A stretch of 64,000 nucleotides of DNA from Deltaproteobacteria bacterium (GTDB lineage: Bacteria > Myxococcota_A > UBA796 > GCA-2862545): the NCBI GenBank assembly GCA_006226595.1, contig SBGP01000103.1, positions 62,001 to 126,000 of the forward strand, read 5' to 3'. The position numbers and the translations under genes are program-made. The notes below the pieces were generated by a model, which saw only the letters and a list, made by a program, of their open reading frames with translations, did not search any database and had not been told where the DNA came from. Shown in pieces: positions 17,983-26,748 of this stretch. Positions within the stretch are counted from its first letter, which is position 1. Each line of letters opens with the position of its first letter.

Positions 17983-19272
17983 GTGAAACCGACACCCGAG
18001 GCCGTGTTCGCACGGTTGCAGCACGAACCGGGAGCCGTGTGGCTCGACGGGCCGGATGGCTGGTCGATCCTCGCGTGGGCGCCCGCGGAGGTGGTGCAGG
18101 CGCCGAGCGCTGCGGGCTGGGTCGCGAGCGGCCGCGGGTTGCTCCGCCAGGGAGCGCGCGATGGGGACGCGCCGTTCGCGGGCGGGATCATCGGCTTCGT
18201 CGGCTACGGGGCCGGGGCCGAGGTCGAGGCGGTACCCGCGGGAGGCGAGACCGCGGAGCCTCGTTGGTACTGGGCCCGCTACGAAGGCGCGCTGTGCCAC
18301 CACGCACCCACCGATACGTGGCGGGTGACCGGGCGTCCGGACCAGCGCAACCGAGGTCTGCAGGCGCTCGACAAGGCCGTCGCGCTCCCGCCCCCGCCGC
18401 CACCGCCCGTTCCCGAGGCCGTGCGCACGGTGGACCAGGCGACCTACGAGGCGGCCATTCGCCGGATCCAGGCCTACATCGCCGAGGGTGACTGCTACCA
18501 GGTCAACCTGTCCCGGCCCGTGCACGTGGATACCCGGCAGGACGCGTTCGAGGCGTATCGGCGCCTGCGGGCGGTGTCGCCGGCGGGGCAGGGGGCCTTT
18601 CTCCGGCTTCGCGAGGACCTCGCCATTCTCTCGAACAGTCCCGAGCTGCTGCTCGCTGCCGATGGTCGGGCATTGCTGTCGCGGCCGATCAAGGGCACCC
18701 GACCGCGGAGCGTCGATCCGGACGAGGACGCACGGCTCGCCGAGGAGCTGCGCGCGTCGGAGAAGGAGCGTGCCGAGCTCGCGATGATCGTCGATCTCGT
18801 GCGCAACGACCTCGGGCGCGTCGCCGAGCCGGGCACGGTACGGACTGCCGGCCGGCAGCTGACGGCCCACGCCAACGTGCACCACGCGAGCTGGGACGTG
18901 AGCGCTCGCCTCGCCGAGGGACGCGATGCCCTCGACGCGCTCGCCGCCGTGTTCCCGCCAGGCTCGGTGATCGGAGCCCCCAAGGTGCGCGCGGCCCAGC
19001 GCATCGCCGAGCTCGAGGGCGAGCCACGTGGGGTGTACTGCGGCGCGGTGACCATGGTGAGTGACGCTGGCACGCTCCGGGCCTCGGTGGCGATCCGTAC
19101 GGCCGTGTGGACCCCGACCTCGGTGCGCTACCACGTGGGAGGCGGCATCGTGGCGGACTCCGATCCGCGCGCCGAGTGGGAGGAAACCCTGCACAAGGGC
19201 ACCGCCCTCGGCCAGGCGCTGGCTGGGCACGTCACGCCCGAACTCAGGCCAGCAGCGCCCGCGTCGCGCTGA
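17983..19272 (+). CDS. pabB: Aminodeoxychorismate synthase component I (PabB)
   Basis: PabB converts chorismate plus ammonia to 4-amino-4-deoxychorismate for folate synthesis. The 429-residue product has the chorismate-binding core (about 145-410). The PIKGTRPR motif carries the Lys that distinguishes PabB from TrpE (PIAGT), and the end includes VGGGIVADSDPRAEWEET. A polyproline linker (PPPPPPP) separates it from a shortened N-terminal half. No glutaminase subunit (pabA) or lyase (pabC) is nearby. The 3' end overlaps thiE by 29 bases tail to tail. Confidence 0.88.
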   Translation: MKPTPEAVFARLQHEPGAVWLDGPDGWSILAWAPAEVVQAPSAAGWVASGRGLLRQGARDGDAPFAGGIIGFVGYGAGAEVEAVPAGGETAEPRWYWARYEGALCHHAPTDTWRVTGRPDQRNRGLQALDKAVALPPPPPPPVPEAVRTVDQATYEAAIRRIQAYIAEGDCYQVNLSRPVHVDTRQDAFEAYRRLRAVSPAGQGAFLRLREDLAILSNSPELLLAADGRALLSRPIKGTRPRSVDPDEDARLAEELRASEKERAELAMIVDLVRNDLGRVAEPGTVRTAGRQLTAHANVHHASWDVSARLAEGRDALDALAAVFPPGSVIGAPKVRAAQRIAELEGEPRGVYCGAVTMVSDAGTLRASVAIRTAVWTPTSVRYHVGGGIVADSDPRAEWEETLHKGTALGQALAGHVTPELRPAAPASR

Positions 19273-19879
19273 TCGGGTCTTCGGCCTTCGCGATCGCGCC
19301 AATCACGGCCCAAGCGTGCGCACCTGCGGCGCGGACTGCAGGCAGCCGGGGCGCGGTGATGCCGCCGATCGCGACGAGGGGCATCGCGCCGTCGACCTGA
19401 GCAGCGGCCTGCGCGAGCAGCGCGATGCCGCGGACCTGCTTGGGGCGCGACAGGTGCGGCGTGTCGAACACCGGCCCGAACGCGAGGTAGTCCGCGTGGG
19501 CCAGCGCTTCGCGGACATGGGCCGGGTCGTGGGTCGAGCGACCGAGGATGCGGTCGGGGCCGAGCAGTCGGCGCGCCTCGTCGAGGTCGCCGTCGGTCTG
19601 TCCGATGTGCACGCCGTCCGCGTCGACGTCGGCGGCGAGGCCAGGGGAGTCGTTGAGGATGAACGTCGCGCCCACGCTGCGGCAGAGCGGCAGCAGCTCA
19701 CGGGCTGCGCGGGCTATCTCTTGGTCGCCCCAGCCCTTGGCGCGGAGCTGGATCAGGCGACAGCCACCATCGAGGAGCTGACGGCCCAGGCGCACCGGGT
19801 CCCCGTCGACTGCGGCCTCGGCATCGGCCAGACCGTACAGGCCGTGGATGCGCGACCAGATCTCGGTGCGGGCACTCAT
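19244..19879 (-). CDS. thiE: Thiamine-phosphate synthase (ThiE)
   Basis: ThiE joins HMP pyrophosphate and the thiazole phosphate to make thiamine phosphate. The 211-residue TIM barrel has the family signatures LIQLRAKG, FILNDSPGLA, DGVHIGQTD and YLAFGPVFDT, plus the VAIGGIT phosphate loop. Its ATG overlaps the stop of the upstream regulator gene (ATGA), so it is translated from that gene's transcript and has no room for its own TPP riboswitch. Other thi genes are absent here. Confidence 0.88.
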   Translation of the reverse strand: MSARTEIWSRIHGLYGLADAEAAVDGDPVRLGRQLLDGGCRLIQLRAKGWGDQEIARAARELLPLCRSVGATFILNDSPGLAADVDADGVHIGQTDGDLDEARRLLGPDRILGRSTHDPAHVREALAHADYLAFGPVFDTPHLSRPKQVRGIALLAQAAAQVDGAMPLVAIGGITAPRLPAVRAAGAHAWAVIGAIAKAEDPISATRALLA

Positions 19880-21078
19880 CCGGCATCCTCGAAGGGATCG
19901 AGCCGCTCGAGCTTGGCACGGAGCGTGTTCCGCGCCAGGCCCAGGAGCTCGGCGGCCGCCTTCTGGTTGCCGCCGGTCCGCGACAGCGCGAGCCGGAACA
20001 GCGCGCGCTCGGTGGCATCGATCACCATGCGGTGCAGCGTCGAGCCATCGCCGGACTCGAACTGCAGCACGACCGGGCGGAGTCGGTCTTCGACCACGCG
20101 CTCGAACGCGCGCTGATCCTCGGACTGCCGACCCTCCGGCGTCAGCCGCTCCAGCACCTTGCGGGGCAGCGACGGCGGGGAGAGCGAGGTGCCGCGCGCC
20201 GAGGTGGCGGCCTGGACGACGAAGCTCTCGAGCTCGCGCAGGTTTCCGGGCCAGGAGTGGGCCTCGAGCAGCTCCCACAGCGCGTTGCTCACGCGACGGG
20301 AGGGCAAGCCGAGCCGCTTTCGATAGCGCCGCAGGTACAGGCGGGTGAGCGGGCGGATGTCCTTCGGGCGCTCGCGCAGGGGGCGCAGCTGCATGTGGGT
20401 CCACGCCATGCCCTCGCGATCGGGCTCGTGACCGCGGCGACTCGAGCCGATCACGCGCCAGCCCCGCGCCAACGCAAGCTGCAGGATGGCGATGATGTCG
20501 GTGTGGCGGTGCAGGGACTCGAGGTAGAGCGTGCCGGGCTCGCCATCCGAGAACTCGAGCCGCTCGCCGGGCCGGACCACGAGAAACGGCCGCTCCGGCG
20601 TGGACAGGCGGTGCACCAGGCGCGCGACCTGCTCCTTGCCCGTGCCCGCGTCGCCTTGGATACGCAGCGGGAGCGGCGTCTGACCGAGCTGCCGGAGGAG
20701 GGTGAGCGCGTCCTCGCCGAGGCCCATGAGGGTCGCGAACTCGCGATCCTCCGCGGAGAGCGCGGGGCTCGCGTGACGGCGAGCCAGGCGGGTGAGAGCA
20801 TCCCCGAGCTCGGCCATGCGCAGCGGGCGGCACTTGCGCCCGAGGGCGCGCACCGCGGGTTCGTGGGGCAGCGCCTTGGCGACGTCGGCGAACAGGGCGC
20901 CGTTGACCTCGGGCAGGCTGCCGTCGACGAGGAGCAGGCGAGTGTCGCGCATCGCGAGCAGGGCGAGCGCGTCCGCAGCCGTCACGCAGGTTCGCACGGA
21001 GAAACCTGCAGCGGTCAGCTGGTCGGCGGCGGCCCGGTAGAGCCGCTCGTCTTCGGTAGCGAGCACGATGTTGGACAC
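19876..21078 (-). CDS. Degenerate NtrC-like regulator lacking the GAFTGA sigma-54 loop
   Basis: A 400-residue three-domain regulator. The N-terminal receiver (about 1-110) keeps an Asp at the usual phosphorylation strand (LLLVDGSLPEVNG), but the conserved Lys before Pro is Arg. The AAA+ domain has Walker A GDAGTGKEQ. The sequence then runs to a Walker B-like GTLYLES about 25 residues too early: the GAFTGA loop that contacts sigma-54 is missing, and the usual DE is changed to ES. The C-terminus has a Fis-type helix-turn-helix (GGNQKAAAELLGLARNTLRAKLER). It is probably a DNA-binding regulator that no longer activates sigma-54, and it is coupled to thiE. Confidence 0.8.
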   Translation of the reverse strand: MSNIVLATEDERLYRAAADQLTAAGFSVRTCVTAADALALLAMRDTRLLLVDGSLPEVNGALFADVAKALPHEPAVRALGRKCRPLRMAELGDALTRLARRHASPALSAEDREFATLMGLGEDALTLLRQLGQTPLPLRIQGDAGTGKEQVARLVHRLSTPERPFLVVRPGERLEFSDGEPGTLYLESLHRHTDIIAILQLALARGWRVIGSSRRGHEPDREGMAWTHMQLRPLRERPKDIRPLTRLYLRRYRKRLGLPSRRVSNALWELLEAHSWPGNLRELESFVVQAATSARGTSLSPPSLPRKVLERLTPEGRQSEDQRAFERVVEDRLRPVVLQFESGDGSTLHRMVIDATERALFRLALSRTGGNQKAAAELLGLARNTLRAKLERLDPFEDAG

Positions 21079-21152
21079 CTGCGTCGACTATCGCGAGCTT
21101 GCGCCGTCGGCGATTCGCAGTACAATCGGCGCGGGGGGAGTGGAGACCCAAG

Positions 21153-22991
21153 ATGCTTTCGCACTGGGGCCTCGCACTCGCGTGGCTCATCGCCATTCCG
21201 GCCTACGCGGCCGAAGACAACCTGACGAACCCAGTCGCTGAGGCGGCCGCTGCAGGTCTGCCTGCAGATGCTGACGAGGGGCCCGCTCCCGACGAGGAGG
21301 CGGTCGAAGCCCCCGAGGACGACGGCGTCTGGCAGTGGATCGACCGCATGGGCGGTGAGGTCCCATCCTCCGAGGATCTCGACGCCATCCGCGAGCTCGC
21401 GGCCGAGATCGCGGCAGAGGACAAGTTCGAGGAGGGCACGACCGCGAGCGCGGTGCCGTCCGCCCTCTACAAGAACCCGAAGCAGGCTGCGTCCACGGAC
21501 CCGCTGAAGCTCGATCTCGTCGATCCGAACGACTTCGACATTCCGATCGAGACCAACGCCGCCGTGCAGAAGTGGATTCGCTACTTCACGGGCTCCGGCC
21601 GCAAGCACTTCGAGCGGTACCTGGGGCGCGCGCAGATCTACGAGCCGATGATCGTCGCCGAGCTCGAGGCCCACGGCCTGCCCAAGGATCTGCGCTACGT
21701 CGCCATGATCGAGAGCGGCTACAACGCGCACGCCTACAGCCATGCCGGCGCGGCGGGCCTGTGGCAGTTCATCCCGTCGACCGGGCGCCTGTACGACCTT
21801 CGCGTCGACTGGTGGGTCGATGACCGCCGCGATCCCGCCAAGGCGACCGACGCGGCCGTCGAGTACCTCACCGACCTCCACAAGATGTTCGGGGGCAACT
21901 GGGAACTCGCCTGGGCCGCGTACAACGGCGGACCGGGACGCGTGCGCAGCGCGATGAAGAAGAGCGGCGCCAAGGACTTCTGGGGCCTGGTCAAGGCGGA
22001 CGTGCTCCACTCCGAGACCGAGAACTACGTGCCGAAGATCATGGCGGCGGCCATCATCTCCAAGCACCCCGAGCGCTACGGCTTCGAGCCGGCCAGCGGC
22101 ACGCGCCTCGCGTACCAGGTCGCTCAGGTCGACGGCTCGGTGTCGCTCGCGGCACTCGCCGGCGCGGCCGAGACCGACGAGGAGACCCTGCGTCGCCTCA
22201 ACCCGGGTCTGCGTCGGTTCGCCACGCCGCCCGAGGGCTACGGCCTGCGGGTGCCGGTCGGCAAGAAGGACGCGTTCCTCGCCAAGCTTTCCGAGATCCC
22301 GCGCGACGAGCGCGTCGAGGTCGTGCGTCACACCGTGGTCCGCGGGGAGACCCTCTCGAAGATCGCCGCACGCTACGAGGTGCCGGTCGACGTGATCTCC
22401 AAGGCCAACCGCCTGAAGAACGTCGACCACATCTACGTTGGCCTGAGCCTGGTCATTCCCGTGAGCGGCGGCAGCGCCGGTGCGGCGGTGGCCCAGGCCG
22501 CGGCGAGCGAGAGCGCTGAGGAGGCCGAGCGGCCGGTGGCGACCTACACCGTGAAGTCGGGCGACACGCTGTCCGGCGTGGCGGCGCGCTACGGCGTCAA
22601 GGTCGCGGATGTGCAGCGCTGGAACGAGATGACGAACACCACGATCTTCGTCGGCCAGAAGCTCACCCTCCGCCCGAAGGAGACGCCGCGCACCGAGGTC
22701 GTGCACACCGTCGCGTCTGGCGAGAACCTGTCGCGCATCGCCGAGAAGTACGGCGTGAGCGTGCGGGAGCTCCAGGAGCTCAACGGCATCGACAACCCGA
22801 GTCACATCCGGGTCGGTCAGAAGCTCAAGGTGCAGGCTGCCGAGAACGCGTGGTCGACCTACACCGTGAAGGCGGGCGACAGCCTCGGCGCGATTGCCGG
22901 GCGCTACTCCTGCTCGGTGTCGGATCTCGTGGCGTGGAACACGCTGAGCTCCACGGTCATCCACCCCGGCCAGGTGCTGAAGGTTCGCTGA
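21153..22991 (+). CDS. mltD: MltD-like membrane-bound lytic transglycosylase with LysM repeats
   Basis: A 612-residue exported murein-cleaving enzyme. A signal peptide (about 1-21) and an acidic linker precede the SLT domain (about 145-300) with its catalytic Glu in IESGYNAHAYSHAGAAGLWQF and the AAYNGGPGR motif. The C-terminal part carries LysM peptidoglycan-binding modules. Three are clear (openings YTVKSGDTLSGVAARYG, HTVASGENLSRIAEKYG, YTVKAGDSLGAIAGRYS), one more opens HTVVRGETLSKIAARYE, and a diverged copy may lie before it. I chose the ATG at 21153 because it opens directly into the signal peptide. Confidence 0.88.
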   Translation: MLSHWGLALAWLIAIPAYAAEDNLTNPVAEAAAAGLPADADEGPAPDEEAVEAPEDDGVWQWIDRMGGEVPSSEDLDAIRELAAEIAAEDKFEEGTTASAVPSALYKNPKQAASTDPLKLDLVDPNDFDIPIETNAAVQKWIRYFTGSGRKHFERYLGRAQIYEPMIVAELEAHGLPKDLRYVAMIESGYNAHAYSHAGAAGLWQFIPSTGRLYDLRVDWWVDDRRDPAKATDAAVEYLTDLHKMFGGNWELAWAAYNGGPGRVRSAMKKSGAKDFWGLVKADVLHSETENYVPKIMAAAIISKHPERYGFEPASGTRLAYQVAQVDGSVSLAALAGAAETDEETLRRLNPGLRRFATPPEGYGLRVPVGKKDAFLAKLSEIPRDERVEVVRHTVVRGETLSKIAARYEVPVDVISKANRLKNVDHIYVGLSLVIPVSGGSAGAAVAQAAASESAEEAERPVATYTVKSGDTLSGVAARYGVKVADVQRWNEMTNTTIFVGQKLTLRPKETPRTEVVHTVASGENLSRIAEKYGVSVRELQELNGIDNPSHIRVGQKLKVQAAENAWSTYTVKAGDSLGAIAGRYSCSVSDLVAWNTLSSTVIHPGQVLKVR

Positions 22992-23048
22992 CGAACGCGG
23001 GACGCGGACGGTGGTACAACGGTCGCCTGTCTAGCCAAGGAAGCGAAC

Positions 23049-24308
23049 GTGCTGTCCATCGAACAGGCCCAGGCCCACATCCTCTCCGACGTCCCGCGCA
23101 CCGGCGCCGAGCAGGTGCCGCTCGCCAGCGCGTACGGGAGGGTGCTCGCCGAGACCATCCGCTCCCCGCGTCACGTGCCGCCCTGGGACAACAGCGCGAT
23201 GGACGGCTACGCCGTCCGGGCAGCCGACATCCCGAGTGACGGCAGCGACGTGCGCCTCGAGCTGCTCGAGATCGTCGGCGCCGGGCGCATGCCGGAGCAC
23301 GTCGTGCGCAGCGGGACCGCCTCTGCGGTGATGACGGGGGCACCGATTCCCGAGGGTGCCGATGCCATCGTGATGGTCGAGCACTCCGACGGCGCGCGCG
23401 AGGGGCACGTCACCCTGCGCGGTCCAGTGCGCGAGGGTCAGCACATTCGCCGTGCGGGCGAGGACATTGCCGAGGGCTCGGTGGTCCTCGGGCCCGGCGC
23501 TCGCCTGACCCCGGGGCGGGTCGGACTCGTGGCCTCGCTGGGCGTACCGAGCCTGCTCGTGTCTCGCCGACCGGTGGTCGCCATCCTCTCGACCGGCGAC
23601 GAGGTGGTGCCTCCAGGGCGGCCGCTCAAGCCCGGTCAGATCTACTCGTCGAACAACGCGACGCTCGCCGGCCTGGTCCACGAGGCAGGCGGTGTGCCCC
23701 TCGATCTCGGGAACGCCGTCGACGACCTCGACGCGCTGCGCACTCGTCTCGGGTACGCGGTGCACGAGGGGCACCTCGTGGTCACCACTGGCGGCGTGTC
23801 CGTCGGCACCTACGACCTCGTGAAGCAGGTGTTCGAGGAGCTAGCTGGTGACTCGCTGGACTTCTGGAAGGTCCGCATGAAGCCGGGCAAGCCCCTGGCG
23901 TTCGGCCGGGTCGCGCGCGGCGGACGCACGATTCCACTGTTCGGGCTGCCCGGAAACCCGGTGTCGTGCATGGTCAACTTCCTCCAGTTCGTTCGGCCGT
24001 GGATCCGCACGTCGATGGGTGATCCGCGCCCGTTCCTGCCGGTGATCGACGCGGTGGCGGGCGAGGACATCCCCGAGAAGCCAGGTCGTGCCAAGCTGCT
24101 TCGGGTCGTGCTCGACTCGGCCGATGGCCAGGTAGTGGCGCGGCTGACCGGCACCCAGTCGAGCGGCGCGCTGTCGTCGATGGCGGCCGCGCAGGGCTTG
24201 CTGCTGCTCGCACCCGAGGCCGGCGGCGTGAAGGCCGGTGAGGCGGTGCGCGTGCAGGTCGTGGATGCCCAGTTCCTGGCCGGCGACACACCGAGCTACG
24301 GGTGGTAA
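23049..24308 (+). CDS. moeA: Molybdopterin molybdenumtransferase (MoeA)
   Basis: MoeA inserts molybdate into adenylylated molybdopterin. The 419-residue product has the family signatures PPWDNSAMDGYAVRAAD, GTASAVMTGAPIPEGAD, VAILSTGDEVVPPG, TTGGVSVGTYD and FGLPGNPVSCMVNF, in the right order. It starts at a GTG with an AAGGAA-type ribosome site. Its end overlaps the mobA start by seven bases. The intergenic space before it (57 bases) is too short for a moco riboswitch. Confidence 0.93.
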   Translation: MLSIEQAQAHILSDVPRTGAEQVPLASAYGRVLAETIRSPRHVPPWDNSAMDGYAVRAADIPSDGSDVRLELLEIVGAGRMPEHVVRSGTASAVMTGAPIPEGADAIVMVEHSDGAREGHVTLRGPVREGQHIRRAGEDIAEGSVVLGPGARLTPGRVGLVASLGVPSLLVSRRPVVAILSTGDEVVPPGRPLKPGQIYSSNNATLAGLVHEAGGVPLDLGNAVDDLDALRTRLGYAVHEGHLVVTTGGVSVGTYDLVKQVFEELAGDSLDFWKVRMKPGKPLAFGRVARGGRTIPLFGLPGNPVSCMVNFLQFVRPWIRTSMGDPRPFLPVIDAVAGEDIPEKPGRAKLLRVVLDSADGQVVARLTGTQSSGALSSMAAAQGLLLLAPEAGGVKAGEAVRVQVVDAQFLAGDTPSYGW

Positions 24309-24925
24309 CGGGCGCGGTGCTCGCGGGCGGACGCTCGCAGCGCATGGGTGTGGACAAGGCGCGCCTTCCGCTCGGCGCGCGACCGATGGCGGAGGCGGTG
24401 GCCGCGGTGCTCGCCGCGGGCGGCTGCGGTTCGGTGTTCCTGGTGCGTCGCGGGCCTCCCGATGGTCTGCCGTGGTCCGCCGAGGTCGTCCGCGAGGACG
24501 AGGCCTTGCCCCGGCACGTGCTCTCGGGCTTCGTCACCGCCCTGGACCACGTGCAGGGGCCCGTGCTCGTCGCGGCGTGCGACCTGTTCGAGCTGGACCC
24601 TGTACAGGTCGAGCGTGTGCTTGCCCGTCCGGGTGCGGTGGCCCTCGCCGAAGGGGCGCCGGGCATCCTCGCCCACCTCGTCCCTTCGGACCGGGCGGGG
24701 CTGCTCGCCGCCGTGCGGGCCGGTGGCTCGTTTCGACGGTGGGTGGAAGGGCGGCCGACCGTCGAGGTCGGCATGCTGCGCAACGCGAATCGATGGGAGG
24801 ACCTCGGTCGACAGCATCCTGTCGAGGCCCTGGTCACGCGTTTCGGGCTTCGGGGATCCGCCGCGGAGCGGGTCGAGCGAGGTGAGCGGGCGCGACTTGC
24901 CGCAACGGGCTGCCTGCTCCCGTGA
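24302..24925 (+). CDS. mobA: Molybdenum cofactor guanylyltransferase (MobA)
   Basis: A 207-residue nucleotidyltransferase that attaches GMP to Mo-molybdopterin to make the bis-MGD precursor. The N-terminal signature LAGGRSQRMGVDKARLPLG binds the nucleotide. The metal site lies in VLVAACDLFEL, where the usual second Asp of the CDMP-type motif is Leu. It starts at a GTG inside the end of moeA, implying coupled expression. Family membership is clear; whether GTP or CTP is used cannot be told from sequence. Confidence 0.82.
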   Translation: MVTGAVLAGGRSQRMGVDKARLPLGARPMAEAVAAVLAAGGCGSVFLVRRGPPDGLPWSAEVVREDEALPRHVLSGFVTALDHVQGPVLVAACDLFELDPVQVERVLARPGAVALAEGAPGILAHLVPSDRAGLLAAVRAGGSFRRWVEGRPTVEVGMLRNANRWEDLGRQHPVEALVTRFGLRGSAAERVERGERARLAATGCLLP

Positions 24926-24980
24926 GCGCACCTTGCCTTTGTGGCCAGCGTTGGGGATCCTACGCGGCCTGGAGGGCAGG

Positions 24981-26249
24981 ATGGGCGTGGCAGATCACCG
25001 CGAAGCGGCCAAGGCACCCGTGGCCGTGCGGGTACTCGTCGTCAGCAGCACCCGCACCGAGAAGACCGACGCCAGCGGTGCGTGGATCGCGAACGCGCTC
25101 GCCGAGCACGGGCACGAGGTGCTCTCTGTCGAGATTGTCGACGACGACGTCGAGCGGATCGAAGCCGAGGTTCGCGGCTACGCCACCGATGGCCGCACCC
25201 GCGCCGCCATCGTCACCGGCGGCACGGGCATGTCCCTGCGCGACGTGACCCCCGAGGCGCTCTACCCGCTGTTCAACCGCGACATCCCGGGCTTCGGCGA
25301 GCTGTTCCGCATGCTGTCGTTCCAGGAGATCGGCGCGGCCTCGATGCTCTCCCGGGCGTTCGCCGGCGTCAGTGGCGGGCTGGTGGTCTTCGCGCTGCCA
25401 GGCAGCCTCAATGCCTGCAAGCTGGCGATCGACAAGCTCATCCTCCCGGAGCTCTCGCACCTCTGCCACCAGGTGGTGAAGGAGGGGACCGAGCCGGTGC
25501 CGCCGCCGCTCGACGAGGGCTTCGACGACCTCGGTGCGGTGGGCATGGACAACCTGGACCCCGATCTGGGGGACGACTTCGACGACAACTACCCCATCCA
25601 CGACGAGGACACCTTCGAGGGCACCGCCGACGAGGACGACCGCGAGGACTTCGTCGTCGACGAGGGAGCGGTCCGCGGCATCGGTCTCGAGGCCTCCCAG
25701 CCGAACCAGTCCGTGCGCCCGGCGTCGGAGCAGGGGCCCTGGCAGCGCTGGATTGCCAACCAGGGCGGTCTCGTCACTCGGCACAAGCGCTACGAGCTTC
25801 CCGAGGTGCTGGACAACATCCCGCCGTTCGTCCAGGTCCTGCACACCGCCGGCCAGCAGGCCGTGCTCCAGTTGCCCAATGGTCGCAAGTACTCGCTGTG
25901 GGGCTTCCCGGACCTCGACCGCCCGAGCTCCAAGGTGCTCGCGGTGGGCTGGGGCGCGCCATACGGTGAGGTCGTCGCGCTGCACCGCTACCCGACGATG
26001 ACCGCGACCTCGATGGAGGGCTCCACGGGCCAGGCGCCGTCGCGTTCGTCCGACGTCGGCTCGATCTGCGAGGCCGTCACCGGAAGCAAGCCCCGCGACT
26101 GTGATGGCACCCTGTTCGCGGTCGCCGGCGACGCCGTGTGGTTCGAGCAGGGCGGCTCGGTCAAGCGCTGGGATGGCCGAAAGTTGTCCGATGAGGGGTT
26201 CCCCAAGCAGGTGCTGGCTCGTCTGGCCCTGAACTGGTCGAACCGGTAG
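24981..26249 (+). CDS. moaB: MoaB/Mog-type molybdopterin adenylyltransferase with a long C-terminal extension
   Basis: The first 165 of 422 residues are a MoaB domain (RVLVVSSTRTEKTDASG, VTGGTGMSLRDVTPEAL, FALPGSLNACKLAIDKL), which activates or adenylylates molybdopterin. A very acidic linker (about 168-245) joins it to a globular C-terminal domain of about 170 residues that I do not recognise (GPWQRWIANQGGLVTRHKRY at its start, KRWDGRKLSDEGFP near the end). Ordinary MoaB proteins have about 170 residues. GGAGGG lies five bases before the ATG. It follows moeA and mobA. Confidence 0.8.
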   Translation: MGVADHREAAKAPVAVRVLVVSSTRTEKTDASGAWIANALAEHGHEVLSVEIVDDDVERIEAEVRGYATDGRTRAAIVTGGTGMSLRDVTPEALYPLFNRDIPGFGELFRMLSFQEIGAASMLSRAFAGVSGGLVVFALPGSLNACKLAIDKLILPELSHLCHQVVKEGTEPVPPPLDEGFDDLGAVGMDNLDPDLGDDFDDNYPIHDEDTFEGTADEDDREDFVVDEGAVRGIGLEASQPNQSVRPASEQGPWQRWIANQGGLVTRHKRYELPEVLDNIPPFVQVLHTAGQQAVLQLPNGRKYSLWGFPDLDRPSSKVLAVGWGAPYGEVVALHRYPTMTATSMEGSTGQAPSRSSDVGSICEAVTGSKPRDCDGTLFAVAGDAVWFEQGGSVKRWDGRKLSDEGFPKQVLARLALNWSNR

Positions 26250-26262
26250 ACCTGGAGTCTTC

Positions 26263-26748
26263 GTGAGCAAGCGCGTCCCCGTCCGCATCCTCGCTGCTGG
26301 TGCAGCCCTGTCCGTCAGCCTCACCGCGTGTGGGCCGAAGAATGGCGGCATGACCGAGAACCCGCCCCCGCCCGAGCCGGAGGTCGAGGCACAGCCCGAG
26401 GAAGTCGAGCCCGTGACCTCCAACCCGCCCCCGGTGGAGGTCGAGGCCGGCGCCCTGCCCACGTGGGACGAGGTCGCTTCCGGCCATCCCGAGGGCGCGA
26501 CCAACCCGCCGTCTCCGTTCCTGCGCGTGACCCCCGAGGGGGAGTGCTACAAGTTCTGGCGCGGCATGATGGCCCCCCCGCGTCCTGGCGAGATCATTGG
26601 CGACCGCGTCCAGGCCTGCGAAGAGGGCGCGGACTGTGGCACGCAGATCCAGTGCCCGGAGCCGCGGGCGAGTGAGCTGCTCGAGGCGTTCAACAGCGGG
26701 GAACAGCCCGCCGGCAAGCCGATTCCCGCGAAGCCCGAAGGCTTGTGA
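26263..26748 (+). CDS. Small Pro/Glu-rich lipoprotein
   Basis: A GTG-started 161-residue protein with lipobox SLTAC (Cys24) followed by GPKNGG. A Pro/Glu-rich spacer (about 33-70) comes next, and then a small C-terminal part with four cysteines (GECYKF, VQACEEGADCG, IQCPEP). These probably make disulphides outside the cytoplasm. No function is recognised. The stop overlaps the following gene's GTG, and it may share the transcript of the molybdenum-cofactor genes. Confidence 0.6.
   Translation: MSKRVPVRILAAGAALSVSLTACGPKNGGMTENPPPPEPEVEAQPEEVEPVTSNPPPVEVEAGALPTWDEVASGHPEGATNPPSPFLRVTPEGECYKFWRGMMAPPRPGEIIGDRVQACEEGADCGTQIQCPEPRASELLEAFNSGEQPAGKPIPAKPEGL

Noticed and set aside
19880-19960. Possible TPP riboswitch before thiE
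   Set aside because: thiE starts inside the stop codon of the regulator gene; the sequence upstream is coding and has no thi-box.
22992-23048. Possible molybdenum-cofactor riboswitch before moeA
   Set aside because: Only 57 bases separate mltD and moeA, too short for the known aptamer, and no conserved stem is visible.
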